Part shown: in pieces, positions 7,653 through 18,100 of the stretch | Layout of the letters: every line of letters begins with the position of its first letter | Position numbering within the stretch: the stretch's first letter is position 1 | Origin: Streptomyces ortus | GTDB taxonomy: Bacteria; Actinomycetota; Actinomycetes; Streptomycetales; Streptomycetaceae | DNA length: 64,000 bases | Assembly: GCF_026341275.1 (NCBI RefSeq) | Contig: NZ_JAIFZO010000002.1 | Location: 6,974,118 to 7,038,117 of the forward strand | Direction of reading: 5' to 3' | The notes under the pieces: generated by a model | Database searches by the model: none | Seen by the model: the letters and a program-made list of their open reading frames with translations, nothing else | Told to the model about the DNA's origin: nothing | Program-made: the position numbers and the translations under genes

Positions 7653-9092
7653 GTGCTGGAAGTGAAGGGCCCCGACAGGCCCGCGACCATCTCGCCCGAC
7701 CTCGTCGTGGAGGGCGGCAGAACCGGCGGTCCGGCGTCCACCGTGGACGTGCCCGGCGACAAGTCGGTCACCCACCGCGCTCTGCTGGCCGCCCTGCTGC
7801 CCGGCGCGCCGCACCGGCTGACGATCCGTAACGCCAATCTGGGCGGCGCGGTCCGCGCGCTGTTCCCGGCCCTGCGGGCGCTGGGACTCGACACCCTCGT
7901 CGAGGGAGACGTCCTGACCGTGCGCCGCGCCGCCCCCGTCCCCCAGCCGGTCCGTCCCCACCCCGCGATCACGCGGTGGCCGGACGGGATTCCCTATCTG
8001 GAGACCGCGGGCTCCAGCGCGGCGGCCCGGCTGCTGATCGGTGTGCTCGCGGGCGTGGGCCGCGGAGCCGTCGTGGACGGGGACGAGGTCCTGCGGCACC
8101 GCCCCATGGACTGGATCGTCACCCCGCTCAACGAACTGGGCGCGGACATCCGCTACTTGGACCGGTCAGGCCGGCTGCCGGTGAGCGTGGGCGGCCGGGT
8201 GCACCGCTCCCGGCGGGTGGAGCTGGCCGTCGGCAGCGCCCAGGCCCGTTCGGCGGTCCTGCTCGGCGCGGTCGCGGCCGGCGTACCGGCCGAACTGCGC
8301 CACCCCGTGCGCTCCCGGGACCACACCGAGCGGATGCTCGCCGCCTTCGGCGCCCGGCTGACCGAGGGCCCCGGCAAGGTCGCCTACGACGGTGGCCCCT
8401 GCTCCGTACCACCGCTCATCGACGTTCCCGGCGACCCGTCGCTGGCCGCCTATCCCGTCGCCGCGCACCTGCTGCGGGGCGGCGGCGGAGAACTGCGGAT
8501 CCCGGACGTCTGCCTGAATCCGACCAGGACCGGCTTCTTCGACGTCCTCCGCCGGGCCGGGGCCGCCATCGACTACCAGGACCTGCGCACCACCGCCGGT
8601 GGCGAACCTGTCGGCACGGTCGTCACCACGGCCGGTCTTGACGGCGTCCGGGCGGTGACGGTCGACGACCCCGGGACGCTGCACGCCCTGATCGACGAGG
8701 TGCCCCTGCTCGCCGTGGTCGCGGCCCGGCTGCCCGGCACGTCGAGGATCGGCTGCGCCGGAGAACTGCGGTTCAAGGAAACGGACCGGCTCGTCACGAC
8801 CGCGCGGATGGCCGCCGCGTTCGGCGCATGCGTCCGCGTGGAACCGGACGGGCTGACGGTGAACGGGCCGCGGTCGGTGAACGGGCCGCCGCCGGGCGGC
8901 ACCGCCGGTCTGTCCGCCGGGACCGTCCCCGGTTTCGAGGACCACCGCATCGCCATGGCCGCGGCGACCCTGGCCACGGCCCTGCCCGGGCGCACCACGA
9001 TCACCGGCGGCGCCTGCCACACCACGTCCTTCCCCGGTTTCACCGCCGTTCTGCGGGCGGTCGGCGCCACGATCCACGAGGTCACCCTGTGA
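7653..9092 (+). CDS. EPSP synthase-like protein (enolpyruvyl transferase family)
   Basis: About 479 residues from the GTG at 7653 (GGGAG 7 bases upstream; the frame is open from 7587). It covers the whole two-domain fold. Recognisable blocks are DVPGDKSVTHRALLAAL near residue 31, RHRPMDWIVTPLNELG, AQARSAVLLGAVAAG, VPGDPSLAAYPVAAHLL, the acidic IDEVPLLAVVAARLPG, ELRFKETDRL, EDHRIAMAAATLA and TSFPGFTAVL. EPSP synthase joins PEP to shikimate-3-phosphate. The key Lys, Ser, Arg, Asp, Glu and HR residues are present, but the PEP-contacting GNAGT loop reads TAGSSAAARLL. It may therefore act on another substrate or perform a related elimination. A degenerate DAHP-synthase homologue (25791-26960) is the second shikimate-type gene here. 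Primary shikimate metabolism is unlikely in this context. Confidence 0.87.
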   Translation: MLEVKGPDRPATISPDLVVEGGRTGGPASTVDVPGDKSVTHRALLAALLPGAPHRLTIRNANLGGAVRALFPALRALGLDTLVEGDVLTVRRAAPVPQPVRPHPAITRWPDGIPYLETAGSSAAARLLIGVLAGVGRGAVVDGDEVLRHRPMDWIVTPLNELGADIRYLDRSGRLPVSVGGRVHRSRRVELAVGSAQARSAVLLGAVAAGVPAELRHPVRSRDHTERMLAAFGARLTEGPGKVAYDGGPCSVPPLIDVPGDPSLAAYPVAAHLLRGGGGELRIPDVCLNPTRTGFFDVLRRAGAAIDYQDLRTTAGGEPVGTVVTTAGLDGVRAVTVDDPGTLHALIDEVPLLAVVAARLPGTSRIGCAGELRFKETDRLVTTARMAAAFGACVRVEPDGLTVNGPRSVNGPPPGGTAGLSAGTVPGFEDHRIAMAAATLATALPGRTTITGGACHTTSFPGFTAVLRAVGATIHEVTL

Positions 9093-10459
9093 TGAACAGC
9101 AACCGATTACGCACCGCGTACGAAGCCCGGTCGACCGGCACCACGGCGGGCCCCGCGTTCGGCTCCGGCCACGGCCCCTGGCTCTGCACCGACGACGGCA
9201 CCGCCTGGTTCGACGGCACCTCCGGCAGCGGGGCGGCCACCCTGGGCCATCAGCATCCGGCGGTCGTCGAGGCCGCCGCCGCCCAGCTGGCCCGGCTCGT
9301 CCACACCGGCTGCAAGCTGAACTCCGATCCGCGCATACGGATGGTCCGTCGACTGGGCGCGCTGTCCCCCTATGAGGAACCCGCGGTGCTGCCCACCGTG
9401 ACCGGCGCGGAAGCCGTCGAGGCCGCCCTGAAGGTGGCCCGCGCGGCGACGGGCCACCGCTCCGTCGTCAGCTTCCGTCACGCCTACCACGGCAAGACCG
9501 CCGGGGCCCTGGCACTCACCTGGCGGGCCGAGTTCAAGCGGTTCAGCGCCGGGCCGCCCGGCCAGGTCTTCACCGCCGCACTGCCGGACCCCCGGCAGTG
9601 CGGCGAGGACGGCGCGCAGCCTTACGAGGGCGGCGCGCGGCCTCGTGACGACGGCGAGGGCGGCGCGGACGGCACGGGTGGGACGGGCGGGACGGCGGCC
9701 TTCCTACGGTCGCTGACCGCCGCACTGGACGAAGCCGAACACCACGGGGGAGTGGCCGCCGTCGTCCTGGAGCCGATCCAGGTCACCGAGGGCGTCCTGG
9801 CCGTGGCCCCCGTGCTGCTGGACCGGATCGCCCGGGCCGCGCACGACCGGGGCGCCCTGCTGGTGCTGGACGAGATCTACACCGGACTCGGCCGCGCGGG
9901 ACGGATGTTCAGCGCCGAGATCATGGCCGAGACCCCCGATCTGACCCTGGTGGGCAAGACGCTGGGCAACGGCTTCCCCGTCAGCGCCGTACTGGGCGAA
10001 CAGCGGGTCGTGGACGCGCTGCCCCCAGGAGTGCAGACGTCGACGTACTCCGGCAGCCCGCTGTGCTGCGCCGCCGCCTCGGCGGTCCTCGACATCCTGG
10101 TCACCGAGGACGTGCCGGCCAGGGCCAGGGCGCTGGGGCGACGGCTCGACGACCGGCTCGGCGCACTCGCCGCCGACCACCCGTGGATGTCCGCCGTACG
10201 CACCGCCGGGGCCCTGGCGGCCTTCGACTGCACACGGGACGGCCGGCCCGACCCGGCCCGCGCCAAGGCCGTCGTCGAGACCGCGGCACAGGCCCGGCTG
10301 CTGCTGTTCGGCGGGGGACCGGAGGGCGCCACCGTCAAGGTCGTGCCGCCGGCGCTGCTGACGGAGGACGAGCTCGGCTTCCTCCTGCACGGCCTCGCCA
10401 CCGCGGTCTCCGACGCAGACCGGATGGAAGCGGCACAGGCGGGAGGAGCCCTGCGATGA
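9092..10459 (+). CDS. Class III (PLP-dependent) aminotransferase
   Basis: 455 residues from the ATG at 9092 (GTG 9089 is also possible), directly at the preceding stop. Visible blocks are GSGAATLGHQHPAVVEA near 43, TGAEAVEAALKVARAATG near 105, HAYHGKTAG, the LLVLDEIYTGLGR PLP-aspartate segment and the Schiff-base lysine in TLVGKTLGNGFPV near 288. The class transfers amino groups to aldehydes or ketones at omega positions (GABA, ornithine, diaminobutyrate types). A Gly/Asp-rich insertion near residues 172-203 breaks the usual spacing. Its neighbours suggest it aminates a carbocyclic or chain precursor made by the EPSP-synthase-like and dehydrogenase proteins. The substrate is unknown. Confidence 0.9.
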   Translation: MNSNRLRTAYEARSTGTTAGPAFGSGHGPWLCTDDGTAWFDGTSGSGAATLGHQHPAVVEAAAAQLARLVHTGCKLNSDPRIRMVRRLGALSPYEEPAVLPTVTGAEAVEAALKVARAATGHRSVVSFRHAYHGKTAGALALTWRAEFKRFSAGPPGQVFTAALPDPRQCGEDGAQPYEGGARPRDDGEGGADGTGGTGGTAAFLRSLTAALDEAEHHGGVAAVVLEPIQVTEGVLAVAPVLLDRIARAAHDRGALLVLDEIYTGLGRAGRMFSAEIMAETPDLTLVGKTLGNGFPVSAVLGEQRVVDALPPGVQTSTYSGSPLCCAAASAVLDILVTEDVPARARALGRRLDDRLGALAADHPWMSAVRTAGALAAFDCTRDGRPDPARAKAVVETAAQARLLLFGGGPEGATVKVVPPALLTEDELGFLLHGLATAVSDADRMEAAQAGGALR

Positions 10460-12069
10460 CCTTCCAGCAACTCTCCGAAGCGGTTCTGCGGAAGGACCTG
10501 TGCACGGTGTGCGGGGCCTGCCAACTCGCCTGCCCTGCCGGGGTGGTGGGGTTCTCGGGCCTTGAGCCGGTGCTCACCGAACCGTCGTGGACCGAGTCCG
10601 ACTGCGGCGGCTGCCGGGACTGCCTGGACGTCTGCCCCGGCGCCGACCCCGGCACCCCGGCCGCCGAGACGAGACTGTTCGGCCGCAGCCGTGCTCCGCG
10701 GGAGCGGTGGACCGGCATCTTCTCCGAGGTGCTGGCCGGTCACGCGCTCGACCCCGTCGTCTTCGAGGCGTCCGCGAGCGGCGGCAGCCTCACCGCACTC
10801 CTGCAGACCGCCCTCGCGGTGCTCGGCACGGACGTCGTGCTGACGATGGGCCGCGACCCGGAGCAGCCCTGGCGGGCCGCGCCCGCACTGGTCCGGGAAC
10901 CGCGGCTGCTGGCGGAGACCGCGCAGTCCACGTACCAGCTCGCCCCCTATCTGGGCGCGCTGCGGGACGTGATGCTCAACGAACCCGACGCCGACGTGGC
11001 CGTGGTCGGCGTCGCCTGCCACATCCAGGCGCTGCGCAAGCTCCAGGCCATGGACACCGCCGCCGGGCGCTGGGCCCGCGACCACGTGGTGCTCGCGGTC
11101 GAGCCCGCCTGCTCCTCCAGTACCCGTCCCGAGGGCACCCGGGCCGTCATCGAGGAACGCGCGCTGGTTCCGGTCGACTCCGTGGTCCGGCTCCGCTACC
11201 GCGAGGGCGACTACCCGGGTGAGATCGCGATCGCCACCCGGGACGGCGGGGACCACCGGGTGGCCTTCTGGAAGGCCGTGCGCGACTTCGCGAAGAACAA
11301 GACGTACCGCTGTCTGGCGTGCGGGGACTGGCTGTCGGGTCTGGCCGACGTCAGCGTCAGCGACGGCGATCCCAACATCTTCGCCGCCAGCGTGGACGGG
11401 GCGCGCGAGCGCAAGCACGGCCGGGTGTTCGTCCGCACGGAGGCCGGTGCCGCGGCGGTGGCCGCCGCCCGGGACCACGGGTTCTTCACCGGCAGCCCCA
11501 CGGACCTGTCCGGGCTCAATCTCGGTCTGGAGCGCAAACGCAACCGCCGAGCCTCCTACGAGAGGTCCGGCCGGCCCGTACCGCACGGACCGATCCCCGG
11601 TCACCGGGAGGAACTGGAGATCGTCCCCGACGAACGATGGATCGCGGTACCCGGCGAGGACCGGCCCGCGGACCGGCCCGCTGACCGGGCGACCGATTCG
11701 CCGACGGACTCACCGACGGACCGGCCGAGGGATCGATTGACTGCTCGGGTGACTGAGCCGCTGACGGATCTGGCGACGGACCCGCCCGCGGACCGGCCGC
11801 CGGACCGGGCGACCGACTCTCCGGTGGATCTGGCGACGGCTCGGGTGGCCGAGCAGCCGAGGGATCCGGTGACGGCTGGGTTGGCGGCTCGGGTGGCTGA
11901 GCCGCCCGTGGACCCGGCGGCGGATCGGGTGGCCGATTCGCCGGTCGGCCGGCCTGCGGATCGGGGGGTGGATCGGGTGGTCGAGCCGTCGGTCGAGCCG
12001 CCCGTGGGTCGGCTGGTGGAGCAGGTGGCCGGAGGGCTGGACGCCGTTGATCGAGGGGGTGACCGATGA
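10456..12069 (+). CDS. FrhB-like iron-sulfur protein with a long low-complexity tail
   Basis: 537 residues from the ATG at 10456, in a 4-base overlap with the aminotransferase stop. Two [4Fe-4S] motifs open the protein: CTVCGACQLACP near residue 16 and CGGCRDCLDVCP near 50. The body resembles the coenzyme F420 hydrogenase/dehydrogenase beta-subunit family (EASASGGSLTALL, VVGVACHIQALRKL, TYRCLACGDWLSGLADVSVSDG). These are FAD/Fe-S reductases that may use F420 or ferredoxin. The last roughly 140 residues are a degenerate repeat of Asp-Arg-Pro-Ala-Asp and Thr-Asp-Ser-Pro units with no visible fold. The likely role is reduction of an unsaturated or oxidised precursor. The tail is unusual for the family. 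Confidence 0.87.
   Translation: MTFQQLSEAVLRKDLCTVCGACQLACPAGVVGFSGLEPVLTEPSWTESDCGGCRDCLDVCPGADPGTPAAETRLFGRSRAPRERWTGIFSEVLAGHALDPVVFEASASGGSLTALLQTALAVLGTDVVLTMGRDPEQPWRAAPALVREPRLLAETAQSTYQLAPYLGALRDVMLNEPDADVAVVGVACHIQALRKLQAMDTAAGRWARDHVVLAVEPACSSSTRPEGTRAVIEERALVPVDSVVRLRYREGDYPGEIAIATRDGGDHRVAFWKAVRDFAKNKTYRCLACGDWLSGLADVSVSDGDPNIFAASVDGARERKHGRVFVRTEAGAAAVAAARDHGFFTGSPTDLSGLNLGLERKRNRRASYERSGRPVPHGPIPGHREELEIVPDERWIAVPGEDRPADRPADRATDSPTDSPTDRPRDRLTARVTEPLTDLATDPPADRPPDRATDSPVDLATARVAEQPRDPVTAGLAARVAEPPVDPAADRVADSPVGRPADRGVDRVVEPSVEPPVGRLVEQVAGGLDAVDRGGDR
11650..12045 (+). repeat. Degenerate GACCGG-rich tandem repeats coding the FrhB-like tail
   Basis: The 3' end of the FrhB-like gene is made of short degenerate repeats around GCGGACCGGCCC and GACTCGCCGACGGA. 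In frame they encode DRPADR-, TDSPTD- and RVAEPPVD-like units. The reading frame stays open to a normal coupled stop at 12069, so the tail is probably translated. Confidence 0.75.
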
Positions 12070-13118
12070 CTTCCGTCGTCGACACCCGCACGGTCCTGTC
12101 CCGGCGCCTGCTGGCCGGCCACGGCGCGCTGCCCGAGGCCGTCGAGGTCGGCGTCGGCCCGGTCGGCACCGGCGAGCTGCGCATCCGCGCGGCGTACAGC
12201 CTGATCAGCCCCGGCACCGAACTGCACTACCTGGACCGGCTGATGGGCACCGGCGAGACCTTCCCGCTGGGCTACTGCTCGGCGGGCACGGTCGAAGCCG
12301 TCGGCCCCGGCGTGACCGGCTTCGCGGTGGGCGACCGCGTGACCGCGATGGGATGGGGCGAGGCCACCCACGGAGACGTGGTCGTCGTGCCCTACCGGCT
12401 GTGCCGACGGGTACCGGACACCGTGCACCTGGCCGACGCGGTCGTGGCCAACCTGGCCGCCACCGCCGTGCACGCCGTCGACCGCGCCGAACTACGGCCC
12501 GGGGACGAGGTCGCCGTCGTCGGCGCGGGAATGGTCGGACTGCTGCTCGCCCAGACCGCCGTTGCCGCCGGGCACCGGGTCACCGTCACCGACCTGCACC
12601 CCGGGCGGCTGCGCAGGGCCGAGGCGCTGGGCGTGCCGGTGTGGGAGGCGCCCTTCCCGCCCGGCCCGGCCACCCCCGCCGGGAGCTCCCGCTGCGTCTT
12701 CCTCTGCGGTACCGGAGAGGCGAGCCGCACCCTGGCCGAGGCGGCCCGATGGGCCACCCGCGCCCCCGTCCGGCCGCGGGTGGTCGGCGTGGGACGGTTC
12801 GCCGCGCGGGTGGAGTTCAGCGTCGAGCTCGGCAATCTGGACCTGCGGTACGCGGCCCGCTGCGGAGCGGGATACCGCGATTTCGCCTACGCCCGCGGCT
12901 ACACCGACGTCGCCCCGCCCCCGGGACAGGCGACCGTCACCGAGAACCTGCAGCGGGCCCTGGACCTGATCGCCGACGGGGCGATCCGCCCGGACCGGAT
13001 GGGCCTTCCCCGGCTGCCGCTGGAGCAGGCCGCCGACGCGTACGCCGCTCTGCGAGGACGCCCCGCCCATCCGGCGGTGGTCTTCGCCTACGAACCGGCC
13101 GAGGAGAGCCGCACATGA
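12066..13118 (+). CDS. Medium-chain (zinc-type) dehydrogenase/reductase
   Basis: 350 residues, ATG at 12066 overlapping the previous stop by 4 bases. The N-terminal GroES-like domain has SLISPGTELHYLDRL and GYCSAGTVEAVGPGV. The nucleotide-binding motif is VAVVGAGMVGLLLAQ near residue 157. The canonical catalytic zinc Cys and His pattern is not evident, and the SPGTE element recalls the BchC-like branch of the superfamily. It should be an NAD(P)-dependent alcohol dehydrogenase or enoyl reductase. It lies between the Fe-S reductase and the assembly-line genes and closes the precursor block (5440-13118). The substrate cannot be deduced. Confidence 0.88.
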   Translation: MTSVVDTRTVLSRRLLAGHGALPEAVEVGVGPVGTGELRIRAAYSLISPGTELHYLDRLMGTGETFPLGYCSAGTVEAVGPGVTGFAVGDRVTAMGWGEATHGDVVVVPYRLCRRVPDTVHLADAVVANLAATAVHAVDRAELRPGDEVAVVGAGMVGLLLAQTAVAAGHRVTVTDLHPGRLRRAEALGVPVWEAPFPPGPATPAGSSRCVFLCGTGEASRTLAEAARWATRAPVRPRVVGVGRFAARVEFSVELGNLDLRYAARCGAGYRDFAYARGYTDVAPPPGQATVTENLQRALDLIADGAIRPDRMGLPRLPLEQAADAYAALRGRPAHPAVVFAYEPAEESRT

Positions 13119-15193
13119 CCGACACCTTCGCGGTGTCCACCGTGGACACCGGCCACCGTCCGTTCCCGGCCGCCGACCGGGCGGGCACGCTGGTCCACCG
13201 CTTCCTGCGGACCGCCGACGCCTTCCCCCACCGGGAGGCCGTCGTCACCCCGGAGGTCCGGTGGACCTACCGGCAGACCGCCGAACTGTCCGCCCGCGTG
13301 TGCGGCGCGCTGTCCCACGCCGGGCTGCGCCCGGGGGACCGGGTCGGCCTGCTCTTCTCGCACGGCGCCGAGATGATCGGTGCCCTGCTCGGGGCGCTGC
13401 GCGCCAGCCTGTCCTACGTGCCCCTGGACGCCTCCTATCCGCTGCCTCGCCTGGCCGGCATGGCCGCCGACGCGGGCATCCGTACGCTCGTCGCGGGCCC
13501 CGGCCACCGGGAACTGGCACGGCTGATCACCGACGGGCAGCCCTACCCGGTACGCGCGTACACGGACCTGGTCCGTCACGATCCGTCCCTGGACGAGCCG
13601 GTACCGGACGGGTCGGCACCGGACGCACCCGTACCGGACCAGCCCGTGCGGCCGGAGCCGGGGGCGTACGTGCGGCCGGAGTCGGAGGCGTACGTGCTGT
13701 TCACCTCCGGGTCCACCGGGCGGCCCAAGCCCGTCACGCAGACGCATCGCCACGTGCTGCACCACACCCGGGTGTGGACCGACGGGCTGAAGGTGGGCCC
13801 CCTCGACCGGCTCTCCCTGCAGTCCGCGTACAGCTGGGACTCGGCGGTCCAGGACACCTTCGCCGCGCTCCTGAACGGGGCCGCGCTGTACCCCGTGGAC
13901 CTCAAGGCGCTCGGCGTCACCGGGCTGTTGGAGTGGCTGGCCGACGAGCGGGTCACCGTGTACCACTCCACGCTGCCGGTCTTCCGGGCCCTGACGCGGG
14001 CCATGGAGACCCGCGGAGTGCGGCTGCCCGCCCTGCGCATGCTCGCTCTCGGCGGCGACACCCTCCACCGCGCCGACCTCGACACCTGCCGGCGCCACTT
14101 CGAGCCGCACTGCCGGGTGGCGGGCGCCTACGGCTCCACGGAGTGCTCCTGCGCCCTGCTGCGCGTCGCCGACCTCGGCTACCGGCCGCCCACCGGGGTG
14201 TTCCCGCTGGGCCGGGCGGTTTCCGAGACGGAGGTCCGGCTGGTCGCCGACGGCCGCACGGTCCACGGGCCGGGCGAGGGCGAGCTGGTCGTGGTCAGCG
14301 ACTACCTCGCCCCGGGCACGGCCCCGGACGGCAGGACGTACCGTACGGGCGACCTGGCCAGGCGGCTGGACGACGGGACGCTGCTGCTCGTCGGGCGCCG
14401 GGGGACGCAGGTCAAGATCTCCGGGATCCGGGTGGAGACCGGCGAGGTGGAGGCCGCCCTCAAGCAGCTCGGGCAGGTGCGCGAGGCGGTGGTGGCGCCG
14501 TACACCGACGGAACGGGCGAGCGTCAACTCGCCGCCTACGTGGTGTCCGGGACCGGCGCAGCACTCGAACCCGCCGCGCTGCGGGCTGAGTTGCGCCGCG
14601 TGCTGCCCGATCATGCCGTGCCCGTCGCCTATGTGGCCCTGCGCGAACTGCCGTTGACGGCCAATCACAAGATCGACCGCGCGGCCCTGCCCGATCCGTC
14701 CACCGTCACCCGGCCGACCCTCGCCCGGACCGCCCGGGTGATGCGGGGACCGGTGGAGGAGGCCGTCACCGAGGCATGGCGGGACGTACTCGGTGTCCGG
14801 GCGCCCGGCCCGGAGGAGAACTTCTTCGATCTGGGCGGCACCTCCCTGCGGATGGCCGCCGTCCACGAACGCCTCACCCGCTCCCTCGCCCCGGCCCTGC
14901 GCATGACCGACCTCTACCGGGCCCCGACCATCCGCGCCCTGTCCGCCCTGGTCGCCCGGCTGACGGCGGAACGCACCGGGCCACCGTCCGACGACGCCGC
15001 CCAGGGGGCCGCCCGCGGCCTGCGCCGCCGGACCGCCCGCGGACCCCGCCGCGCGGCGGCCCGTACCACCGCCCCCGCCGAACCCACCACCCACTCCGAC
15101 CCTCCTGTCCAGTCCACCCTCCGGCCCACCACCCACCCCACTCCGCCCGTCGGCGATCAGCGCCGCACCGCCCCAGGAGGCACGCATGGCTGA
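13115..15193 (+). CDS. NRPS loading protein, A-T didomain
   Basis: 692 residues. Residues 20-520 are an adenylation domain: LFTSGSTGRPKPVTQTH (A3, near 195), YSWDSAVQDTF (A4, carrying the Asp that binds the alpha-amino group), LALGGDTLH, GAYGSTECSC, YRTGDLA, GRRGTQVKISGIRVET and LPLTANHKIDR with the catalytic lysine. A thiolation domain follows (ENFFDLGGTSLRMA, near 568). The final 75 residues are an Arg/Pro/Thr-rich linker. There is no condensation domain, so this looks like an initiation module that hands an aminoacyl group to the PKS encoded next. The ATG overlaps the previous stop by 4 bases and its end overlaps the PKS start by 8. The amino acid is not predictable by eye. Confidence 0.92.
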   Translation: MTDTFAVSTVDTGHRPFPAADRAGTLVHRFLRTADAFPHREAVVTPEVRWTYRQTAELSARVCGALSHAGLRPGDRVGLLFSHGAEMIGALLGALRASLSYVPLDASYPLPRLAGMAADAGIRTLVAGPGHRELARLITDGQPYPVRAYTDLVRHDPSLDEPVPDGSAPDAPVPDQPVRPEPGAYVRPESEAYVLFTSGSTGRPKPVTQTHRHVLHHTRVWTDGLKVGPLDRLSLQSAYSWDSAVQDTFAALLNGAALYPVDLKALGVTGLLEWLADERVTVYHSTLPVFRALTRAMETRGVRLPALRMLALGGDTLHRADLDTCRRHFEPHCRVAGAYGSTECSCALLRVADLGYRPPTGVFPLGRAVSETEVRLVADGRTVHGPGEGELVVVSDYLAPGTAPDGRTYRTGDLARRLDDGTLLLVGRRGTQVKISGIRVETGEVEAALKQLGQVREAVVAPYTDGTGERQLAAYVVSGTGAALEPAALRAELRRVLPDHAVPVAYVALRELPLTANHKIDRAALPDPSTVTRPTLARTARVMRGPVEEAVTEAWRDVLGVRAPGPEENFFDLGGTSLRMAAVHERLTRSLAPALRMTDLYRAPTIRALSALVARLTAERTGPPSDDAAQGAARGLRRRTARGPRRAAARTTAPAEPTTHSDPPVQSTLRPTTHPTPPVGDQRRTAPGGTHG

Positions 15194-18100
15194 GCTTCAG
15201 GACGCCCCCTTCCCGGCCGGACGCATCGCCGTCGTCGGCATGGACTGCCGGCTGCCGGGCGCCCGCACCCCGCAGGACTACTGGCAGAACCTGCTCGCGG
15301 GCACCGAGCACATCACCGACCTCGACGACGAGCGGCTGGAGGCCGCGGGAGTCTCCGGCCAGACCCTCGCCGACACACGTCATGTGCGCCGGGCCGCGGT
15401 CGTCGAGGACGCCGACCGGTTCGACGCGTCGTTCTTCTTCCTCAGCTCCCGCGAGGCCGAGCGCATGGACCCGCAGCTGCGGCTGTTCCTGCAGACCGCC
15501 TGGGCGGCGATGGAGCACAGCGGCCACGACTCCGAGGTCTACCCGGGCCGCGTCGGCGTCTTCGCCGGTTCGCTGCACAGCACGTACCTGCTGAACAACG
15601 TGTTGACCGGCGAGCGCGGCTTCAAGGGCTCGCTGGAGCGGATGCAGCAGGACATGGCGACCCTGATGGGCAACGACAGCAACTACCTGACCACCCGCGC
15701 CTCCTACCACCTGAAACTGACCGGCCCCAGCTTCGCCGTGCAGACGGCCTGTTCGACGTCCCTGGTCGCCGTCCACCTGGCCGCCCAGAGCCTGCTCTCG
15801 CAGGAGTGCGACCTGGCGCTGGCCGGCGGCGTCGCCCTGCGCTTCCCGCAGGAGGCCGGTTACCTGTACGAGCCCGACGGCATCACCTCCGCCTCCGGCC
15901 GGGTACGGCCCTTCGACGCCGAGGCGGACGGCACGGTGTTCGGCAACGGCGCCGGGGTCGTCGTCCTCAAACGCCTGGAGGACGCGCTGGCCGACGGCGA
16001 CACGGTGTGGGCCGTACTGCTCGGCTCGGCCGTCGGCAACGACGGCAGCGACCGCGCCGGGTACACCGCTCCGGGCGTGTCCGGACAGGCCGCGGTCCTC
16101 GCCGAGGCCCTCGGCGTCGCCGAGGTCGACCCCGCCACCGTCAGCTACCTGGAGGCACACGGCACCGGCACGAGGATGGGCGACCCGATCGAACTCGCGG
16201 CGGCCCGCCAGGCGTACGGCACCGGCGGACCGCTCACCCTGGGATCGGTGAAGGCCAACATCGGCCATCTGAGCACCGCGGCCGGGGTGGCCGGCCTGAT
16301 CAAGTGCGTGCTGATGCTGCACCACCGCACGATCGTGCCGATGCCGCACTTCACCACGTGGAACCCGGAGTGCGCCACCGACGGTTCCCGCTTCCGGGTG
16401 GCCACCGCCGCCGAACCGTGGCGGGCCGACGGGTCGGCCCTGCGCTGTGCCGTCACCTCCACCGGCATGGGCGGCACCACCGCCCACGTGGTCCTGGAGG
16501 AGGCACCACCCGCCGCCGCCGTGGCGCCGGACGCCGCCCCGGCCCCGGCCGTCGTACTGCTCCCGGTCTCCGCCAAGTCCCCGGCCGCGCTGGAGAAGGC
16601 ACGCCTGGCGCTCGCCGACCACCTGGAGGCCACCGCGCCGGGAACGGCCGACCCGGAGGACGTGCTCGGCGACGTCCACCTGGACGACGCCGCGTACACC
16701 CAGGCCACCACCCGGCACACCTTCGACCACCGGGCCGTGGTCACCGCCCCGGACCGGGAGACCGCCGTCCGCGCACTGCGCACCGGCGAACCCCGGCACG
16801 TATACCAGGACTCCGGCCACCCGGCCCCGCGCCCCGTCACCTTCCTGCTCCCCGGCCAGGGCGCGCAGTACCCCGCCATGGGCCGGGGCTGGTACGAGCA
16901 ACTGCCCGTCTACCGCCGGACCTTGGACGAGTGCGCGGAACTGCTCGAACCCATCCTCGGCTTCGACCTGCGCGACGCCCTCCACCCCGACTCACGCGAC
17001 CGGCAGGACGAGCGGTACGACCTGAGGCGCACCCGCCTCACCCAGCCCGCGCTGTTCGCGGTGGAGTACGCGCTGGCCCGGCAGTACCTGGCCTGGGGGA
17101 TCAGTCCCACCGCCCTCATCGGGCACAGCATCGGCGAGTACGTCGCCGCCACCCTGGCCGGGGTGTTCCACCTCCCGGACGCACTGCGGGTGGTCGCCGA
17201 GCGGGGCCGGCTGATCGACGCCCTGCCCGAAGGGGTGATGGCGGCCGTCATGGCGGGCCCCGAGAAGCTGACCCCGTACCTCGGCGACGGCGTGGACCTG
17301 GCGGCGGTCAACGAGCCCACCGTGTGCACCGTGGCGGGCGGTCATGACGCCATGCGGGCGTTCACCGCCAAACTCACCGCCGACGGCATCACCCACCGCA
17401 AGGTCGCCACCTCGCACGCCTTCCACTCGGCGATGATGCAACCGGCGGTGGAGCCCCTCACCCGGCTGCTGCGCGAGGTGGAGCTGCGCCGGCCGCGCAT
17501 CCCCTTCCTGTCCAACCTGACCGGTACCTGGATCCGTGACGAGGAAGCCACCGACCCCGCCTACTGGGGCGCTCACCTGCGCGCCCCCGTCCGGTTCGCG
17601 GACGACGTGGCCACGGCGCTCACCCAAGGGGACCAGATCTTCGTCGAGGTGGGCCCCGGCCACACCCTGGCCACCTTCACGCGGCGCCACCCGGCCCGGG
17701 AGACCGGCCTGCCGGTGATCACCTCCGCCGCCCGGGGCAAGGACCCCGCGGCCGACCTCACCGCGCTGACCGCGGCGCTGGGCCGTCTGTGGGCGGTCGG
17801 CCTGACCCCCGACTGGCAGGGCTACTACGCGGACCGTGGACGGCGTAAGGTCCCGCTGCCCACCTACCCCTTCGAGGAGACCCGCTACTGGGTCGAGCCG
17901 GGCACCGGCGCCCTCTCCGGGACGGGCGGCGGCAGCTCCGGCTCCGCCCCTGTGCCCAAGCTGCCGCTGGACGACTGGTTCACCGCGCCCGTGTGGCACC
18001 AGGCCGTCGGCACACTCGACGCGGACCCCGCGCCGATCACCGACCCGGTGCTGCTCTTCACGGACAGCCGCCCGAGCACGCACCCGGCCGCCGATTCGAA

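Noticed and set aside
8990..9050. Loss of the class I EPSP synthase C-terminal lysine (Thr in TSFPGF)
   Set aside because: From memory class II enzymes such as CP4 also have Thr-Ser-Phe-Pro here, so this difference alone is not evidence of lost activity.
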